From NCBI GenBank assembly GCA_023433585.1, contig JAEZCL010000186.1:1-9605 (forward strand): a DNA stretch of 9,605 nt, in the 5' to 3' direction. Position numbers and translations under genes: made by a program. The DNA comes from Pseudomonadota bacterium (GTDB lineage Bacteria > Pseudomonadota > Alphaproteobacteria > Caulobacterales > Caulobacteraceae). Below the pieces are notes generated by a model. The model was not told the origin of the DNA. It saw only the letters and a program-made list of their open reading frames with translations, and searched no databases. This document shows, in pieces, positions 5,963 to 9,605 of this stretch; positions within the stretch are counted from its first letter, which is position 1, and each line of letters opens with the position of its first letter.

Positions 5963-6967
5963 TCAGCCCGCCTCGAGCCGGATCGGCCGCGCCAGCAGGT
6001 CATCGATGGCCTGATCCACGCTCCAGCGGCCGGCCAGGACCTCGGTGGTGGCGATGCAGATGGGCGCCTCCACCGCCAGCTTCTCGCACAGGTCGCGCAC
6101 CGCCGGGGCGCTTTCATAGCCCTCCGCCACCGAGCGCTTGCCCGCCAGCGCTTCGTCCACCGTCTGGCCGCGCCCCAACGCCAGGCCCAGGCTCATGTTG
6201 CGCGACTGCGGGCTGGAGCAGGTCAGCACCAGATCCCCCAATCCGCACAGGCCCCGCACCGTCTCGGCCCGCCCGCCCAGCGCCTCGGCGATGCGGGTGA
6301 TCTCGGCGAACCCCCGGGTGATGACCGCCGCATGGGCGCTGCGGCCCAACTCGCGGCCCTCCACGATGCCGCAGGCGATGGCCAGCACGTTCTTTATGGC
6401 CCCGCCGATCTCCGCTCCGACCAGGTCGTCGGCCAGATAGGGCCGGAACGTGGGCGTGGCGACGGCCTCTGCGATGGCCATGCCCAGCGCCTCGTCCTCG
6501 CAGGCCAGGGTCACGGCGGTGGGCAGGCCCCGCGCCACCTCGCCGGCGAAGCTGGGGCCCGACAGCACCGCGACGGGCGTGTCGGGCAGCACTTCGGCCA
6601 ACACTTCGGTCATCAGCTTCAGCGAGCCGCGCTCGATGCCCTTGGAGCACAGCACCACCGGGATGCGCGCATCGGCCACGGCCCTGAACGCCTCCAGCGT
6701 CGCCCGCAGATGCTGGGCCGGCGGCACGGCCAGGATCAGGTCCAGGTCGGCCAGGTCGGCCAGGTCGCCCGTGGCGCGGATCCCCGCCTCCAGCGTCACG
6801 CCCGGCAGAAACGCCTCGTTGACCCGCCGCGTGGTGATGCTCTGGACCACTTCCGGCTCCCGCGCCTGAAGCGTGACCTCAAGCCCCGCGCGCGCGCAGA
6901 CCTGGGCCAGGGCCGTGCCCCACGCCCCTGCGCCGATCACCCCCGCCGTGCGGATGTCCGCTCCCAT
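5963..6967 (-). CDS. gpsA: Glycerol-3-phosphate dehydrogenase [NAD(P)+]
   Basis: Reduces dihydroxyacetone phosphate to sn-glycerol-3-phosphate with NAD(P)H, supplying the backbone for phospholipids, in the cytoplasm. It has 334 residues, the usual length. The N-terminal Rossmann fold begins VIGAGAWGTALA with the GxGxxG nucleotide loop at 12-17. Further family marks are CSKGIE (107-112), LSGPSFAGEVARGLPT (135-150), the catalytic lysine K192 in GGAIKNVLAIACGI, and GLCGLGDLVLTCSSPQSRN (239-257). The ATG at 6967 has GAGGAG 6 nt upstream, the best ribosome site in the window. It lies 29 bp downstream of tsaD and abuts the Rieske gene. The stretch DLADLADLDL (residues about 68-77) is encoded by a 9-nt tandem repeat. 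Confidence 0.97.
   Translation of the reverse strand: MGADIRTAGVIGAGAWGTALAQVCARAGLEVTLQAREPEVVQSITTRRVNEAFLPGVTLEAGIRATGDLADLADLDLILAVPPAQHLRATLEAFRAVADARIPVVLCSKGIERGSLKLMTEVLAEVLPDTPVAVLSGPSFAGEVARGLPTAVTLACEDEALGMAIAEAVATPTFRPYLADDLVGAEIGGAIKNVLAIACGIVEGRELGRSAHAAVITRGFAEITRIAEALGGRAETVRGLCGLGDLVLTCSSPQSRNMSLGLALGRGQTVDEALAGKRSVAEGYESAPAVRDLCEKLAVEAPICIATTEVLAGRWSVDQAIDDLLARPIRLEAG
6742..6768. repeat. Short in-frame tandem repeat (three 9-nt units) within gpsA
   Basis: Three consecutive copies of CCAGGTCGG on the plus strand, the last ending in C instead of G. Within gpsA they encode repeated Asp-Leu-Ala just before the LILAVPP strand. Units are a multiple of three, so gain or loss of a copy would keep the frame. 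Confidence 0.75.
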
Positions 6968-6973
6968 GCGCAG

Positions 6974-6979
6974 CTCCTC
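6974..6979 (-). promoter_or_regulatory. Strong ribosome binding site of gpsA
   Basis: GAGGAG on the minus strand with a 6-nt spacer before the gpsA ATG. It lies in the 29-bp tsaD-gpsA gap and fixes the gpsA start. Confidence 0.75.
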
Positions 6980-6996
6980 TTGTTCTGCTTGAGCCT

Positions 6997-8133
6997 TCAG
7001 GCCTTCGCGCCCTTGCGGCCGGTCTTGTAGAGAGGATCGGCCAGCGCCGTCGCTTCGTCCAGCGGCCATCGCGGACGCGCGGCCACGTCGATGTCCGAAG
7101 TCAGGCCCAGCGCCAGCCGCTCGGCCCCCGCCAGGGCGATCATGGCCGCGTTGTCGGTGCAATAGGCCAGGGGCGGCGCCAGGAAGGCGAAGCCGTGCTC
7201 CGCCGCCGCCTTCTCAAGCTCGGCGCGGACGGTCCGGTTCGCCGCCACCCCGCCCGCCACGACGAACAGGCGATGGTCATGACGCTCGGCATAATCCCGC
7301 ATGGCCCGGACCGATCGCTCGGTCAGCTGGCGCGTGATGGCGGCCTGCACCGCATCAGCCAGGTCGGCCCGATCCTGTGCCGTATCACACGCCGCCGCCA
7401 GCTTCGCCGCCGCCGTCTTCAGCCCCGAGAACGAGAAATCGCAGCCTTTGCGTCCCAGAAGCGCGCGCGGCAGCACGAACCGCTCGCCGTTCCCGCGCGC
7501 GGCCAGCGCCTCCAGCGCCGGGCCGCCGGGGTATCCCAGCCCCAGGGTCTTGGCGATCTTGTCGAAGGCCTCGCCCGCCGCGTCGTCGATGGTGGCGCCC
7601 AGGCGCGTCATGTCGCCGATCCCGCGCACCTCCATCAGTTGACAATGCCCCCCCGAAACCAGCAGCAGCAGGAACGGATAGGGCGCCGGCGCCCCCAGCC
7701 GCGCCGACACCGCATGGCCTTCCAGATGATTCACCGCAATCAGGGGGACGCCCCGCGCCAGGGCCACCGCCTTGCCGAAGCTGAGGCCCACCATGACGCC
7801 GCCCACCAGGCCCGGCCCGGCGGTGGCGGCCACCCCGTCCAGCCCGTCGAACGCGACGCCCGCCTCCCGCACCGCCCGGCGCGCCGCCTCGGCGATGACC
7901 TCCACATGGCTGCGCGCGGCGATCTCGGGCACCACCCCGCCGAAGGGCGCGTGGTCGGCGATCTGGCTATGGACCACTGACGACAACACCTCGACGGAGC
8001 CGTCCGCGCGGACGCGCACCACCGCCGCCGCCGTCTCGTCGCAGCTGGTCTCCAGCCCGAGCACCGTCAGGGCGCGCGGCGGCGCCGGCGTTGCCGCCCG
8101 CGCTCCGCTGCTATAGTCCGCGCCCATGGTCAT
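6997..8133 (-). CDS. tsaD: tRNA N6-adenosine threonylcarbamoyltransferase
   Basis: Transfers the threonylcarbamoyl group from TC-AMP to A37 of ANN-decoding tRNAs (t6A), working with TsaB and TsaE in the cytoplasm. It has 378 residues. The ASKHA-fold marks are LGLETSCDETAAAVV (25-39), the metal-binding pair H136 and H140 in NHLEGH, LLVSGGHCQL (157-166), IDDAAGEAFDKIAKTLGLGYPGGP (182-205), VAGGVAANR (292-300), and the third metal ligand D327 in CTDNAA. The first 22 residues before LTVLGLETS are a little longer than usual. The start is either ATG 8133 (used) or ATG 8127, and neither has a clear ribosome site. It is the first gene of a probable tsaD-gpsA-Rieske operon and is divergent from hemC. 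A much longer open frame continues upstream through antisense hemC, but this is a GC-driven artefact. Confidence 0.96.
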   Translation of the reverse strand: MTMGADYSSGARAATPAPPRALTVLGLETSCDETAAAVVRVRADGSVEVLSSVVHSQIADHAPFGGVVPEIAARSHVEVIAEAARRAVREAGVAFDGLDGVAATAGPGLVGGVMVGLSFGKAVALARGVPLIAVNHLEGHAVSARLGAPAPYPFLLLLVSGGHCQLMEVRGIGDMTRLGATIDDAAGEAFDKIAKTLGLGYPGGPALEALAARGNGERFVLPRALLGRKGCDFSFSGLKTAAAKLAAACDTAQDRADLADAVQAAITRQLTERSVRAMRDYAERHDHRLFVVAGGVAANRTVRAELEKAAAEHGFAFLAPPLAYCTDNAAMIALAGAERLALGLTSDIDVAARPRWPLDEATALADPLYKTGRKGAKA

Positions 8134-8199
8134 GGGGCCGAGGTAACGACTCGCTCCCATATTCGCAACAAAGCCTTCGCCGCCGGAGCCGTCTTCGCC
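8134..8199. promoter_or_regulatory. Divergent intergenic region between tsaD and hemC
   Basis: This 66-bp gap should carry leaders, and perhaps promoters, for both tsaD and hemC. It contains one GANTC site (GACTC, 8148-8152) and an AT-richer patch, CATATT at 8158-8163, that could be a -10 element on plus; no -35 box at proper spacing is evident. No TTAA motif is present. A GGAG (8185-8188) precedes the hemC start by 11 nt. Confidence 0.35.
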
Positions 8200-9150
8200 T
8201 TGTCCACGCCCCTTCGCCTCGGAACCCGCCGTTCGGCCCTGGCCCTGGCCCAGTCCGGCCTGATGCAGCGCGCCGTCGCGCACGCCCTGGGCGCCGATGC
8301 GGACAGCGTCGAGGACGCGGTGATCCTGGTCCCCATCACCACCACCGGCGACCGCATCCAGGATCGACGCCTGATGGATGCGGGGGGCAAGGCGCTGTTC
8401 ACCAAGGAAATCGAACAGGCCCTGCTGGACGGCCGGGTCGACCTGGCCGTCCATTCGCTCAAGGACGTGCCCGCAGTCATGCCCGACGGCCTGGCCCTCG
8501 CCGCCGTGCCCGAACGCGAGGATCCCCGCGACGCCTTCGTCAGCCTCCGTCACGCCGGCCTGGACGCCCTGCCCTCCGGCGCGATGGTCGGCACGGCCAG
8601 CCTGCGCCGCCAGGCCCAGCTCCTGGCCGCGCGCCCGGACCTGAGGATCGAGATGCTGCGCGGAAACGTGGACACGCGCCTGAACCGCCTGGCGGCGGGG
8701 GATTTCGACGCCATTCTCCTGGCCGCCTCGGGCCTCGTCCGCCTGGGCCGCGCCGAGATCATCACCCAGCGCCTGGACGTGGACCGGTTCCTTCCCGCAC
8801 CAGGCCAGGGCGCCCTGGCGATCCAGACGCGCGCGGCGGACACGGTCTCGACCTGGGCCGCAGCCCTCAACCACCCGGCCAGCGCCACGGCCGTGGCCGC
8901 CGAGCGCGGCGCCATGCTGGCGCTGGAGGGCTCGTGCCGCACCGCTGTGGGCGCATACGCCGTGATCGAAGACGGCCGCCTGACCCTGGCCGCCGAGATT
9001 CTCAGCCCCGACGGATCGGCCCGCTGGCGACGGTCGGGCGTGATCGAAGTGTCCGGCGACGATCCGAACCTCGACGCCGCCCATGCGCTGGGCGTGCGCC
9101 TGGGCCAGGCGGTTCACGCCGAGGCCGGCGACCAGGGCCTGCCCGCCTGA
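8200..9150 (+). CDS. hemC: Porphobilinogen deaminase (hydroxymethylbilane synthase)
   Basis: Joins four porphobilinogen units into hydroxymethylbilane, a cytoplasmic step of heme and tetrapyrrole synthesis. It has 316 residues, the normal length. The N-terminal LRLGTRRSALALAQS (5-19) is the family signature. HSLKDVP carries the catalytic aspartate D89. Arginines for substrate acidic groups are in GTASLRRQAQ (131-140) and LRGNVDTRLNRL (153-164). LPAPGQGALAIQ (198-209) is conserved. C246 in LEGSCRTAVGAY is the residue that binds the dipyrromethane cofactor. The start is TTG 8200-8202, since no ATG or GTG lies in frame nearby upstream and family homology begins four residues later. GGAG sits 11 nt upstream, a rather long spacer. 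The stop overlaps the hemD start by one base. Confidence 0.96.
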   Translation: MSTPLRLGTRRSALALAQSGLMQRAVAHALGADADSVEDAVILVPITTTGDRIQDRRLMDAGGKALFTKEIEQALLDGRVDLAVHSLKDVPAVMPDGLALAAVPEREDPRDAFVSLRHAGLDALPSGAMVGTASLRRQAQLLAARPDLRIEMLRGNVDTRLNRLAAGDFDAILLAASGLVRLGRAEIITQRLDVDRFLPAPGQGALAIQTRAADTVSTWAAALNHPASATAVAAERGAMLALEGSCRTAVGAYAVIEDGRLTLAAEILSPDGSARWRRSGVIEVSGDDPNLDAAHALGVRLGQAVHAEAGDQGLPA

Positions 9151-9605
9151 TGGGCCCCGCCCCGCAGACTCCCATGCGTCTGTGGGTCACGCGCACGCGG
9201 CCCGCCGCCGAGGCCACGGCCGAACGCCTGCGCGCCCTGGGCCACATCCCGGTGGTTTCGCCCCTCCTGACAATCCGACGGCTGCGGCCCGCCCTCGACC
9301 TGACCGGCGTCGGCGCCCTGGTCTTCACCAGCCTCAACGGCGTGTCCGCTTTCGCCGCGCTTGAGGCCGGGCGCGGCTGGCCTGTCTTCGCGGTGGGCGA
9401 CGCCACGGCCGAAGCCGCCCGTCAGGCGGGCTTCCACACGGTCAGCTCTGCGGCCGGAGACGTCCACGCCCTCGCCGCCCTCGTCATCCGCGCCCATGAC
9501 CGCCGGTCCGGACCCGTGCTGATCGCCGGGGCCCGCGAGCCCGCCGGCGACCTGGTCGGCGACCTGGCGGCCGAGGGCCTGGATGTTCGCTCCACCGCCC
9601 TTTAC
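9150..9605 (+). CDS. hemD: Uroporphyrinogen-III synthase, C-terminus cut by window edge
   Basis: Cyclises and inverts ring D of hydroxymethylbilane, the product of HemC, to give uroporphyrinogen III. 152 codons are present of a usual 230-260, and the frame is open to the last base. Visible marks are MRLWVTRTRPAAEATAERL near the start (typical N-terminal strand and arginines), VFTSLNGVSAF, VFAVGDATAEAARQAGF, and an acidic/glycine segment near the edge (AGAREPAGDL). Sequence conservation in HemD is low, so position after hemC is part of the evidence. The start used is ATG 9150, sharing an A with the hemC TGA (TGATG); ATG 9174 is the alternative and fits the homology equally well. The pair is almost surely co-transcribed and translationally coupled. 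Confidence 0.92.
   Translation, partial: MGPAPQTPMRLWVTRTRPAAEATAERLRALGHIPVVSPLLTIRRLRPALDLTGVGALVFTSLNGVSAFAALEAGRGWPVFAVGDATAEAARQAGFHTVSSAAGDVHALAALVIRAHDRRSGPVLIAGAREPAGDLVGDLAAEGLDVRSTALY

Noticed and set aside
5693..7030. A 445-residue plus-strand frame opposite the Rieske gene and gpsA
   Set aside because: Antisense to two genes with intact active-site motifs. The translation is Gln/Arg/His-rich with no family signature.
8134..9117. Upstream extension of the tsaD frame to 9117 (706 residues in all)
   Set aside because: The added part is antisense to hemC, which has all catalytic residues. TsaD homology begins only after 8133.
9114..9497. Minus-strand frames opposite hemD
   Set aside because: hemD follows hemC with a 1-nt overlap and carries family motifs. 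The antisense translation is low-complexity.
1..9605. Mobile elements, CRISPR arrays, tRNA or rRNA genes, toxin-antitoxin or defence genes
   Set aside because: No inverted-repeat-flanked transposase, regularly spaced repeats, cloverleaf or defence domain was seen. The window is filled by core and conserved genes.

Overview
This is a GC-rich (roughly 70% by eye) stretch of ordinary chromosomal DNA. It looks like an alphaproteobacterium of the Caulobacterales, most likely Brevundimonas or a close relative. The main reason is a DivL-type cell-cycle kinase whose H-box histidine is replaced by tyrosine, together with GANTC (CcrM-type) sites and codons rich in G/C at the third position. The genus is inferred; no rRNA or other taxonomic marker is present.

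Layout. Left block, minus strand (1-5001): divL, then a HAD-family phosphatase joined to it by a 4-nt GTGA stop/start overlap, then, 85 bp further on, a DsbD/ScsB-type transmembrane disulfide reductase that runs off the left edge. Middle: a small HExxH metallopeptidase on the plus strand (5111-5530), divergent from divL across about 110 bp. It ends against a convergent minus-strand block, with a hairpin (5544-5570) between the two stops. Right block, minus strand (5582-8133): tsaD, gpsA and a small Rieske protein, with gaps of 29 and 0 bp, read as an operon. Right edge, plus strand: hemC (TTG start) and hemD overlapping by 1 nt, divergent from tsaD across 66 bp; hemD runs off the right edge.

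How the genes relate. divL feeds the CckA-CtrA cell-cycle pathway. hemC and hemD are consecutive steps of tetrapyrrole synthesis. tsaD (tRNA t6A37 modification) and gpsA (glycerol-3-phosphate for phospholipids) are core housekeeping genes. The DsbD-type protein would supply reducing power to the periplasm. The HAD protein, the metallopeptidase and the Rieske protein have clear folds and motifs but no assigned role. I see no mobile element, CRISPR array, tRNA or rRNA, phage gene or defence gene. Nearly every base is in a recognisable gene, and no gap exceeds about 110 bp. I do not find a new multi-gene system. The points most worth a second look are the tyrosine-bearing DivL with its altered ATP-lid, its coupled HAD partner, and the palindrome containing a GANTC site just upstream of divL.
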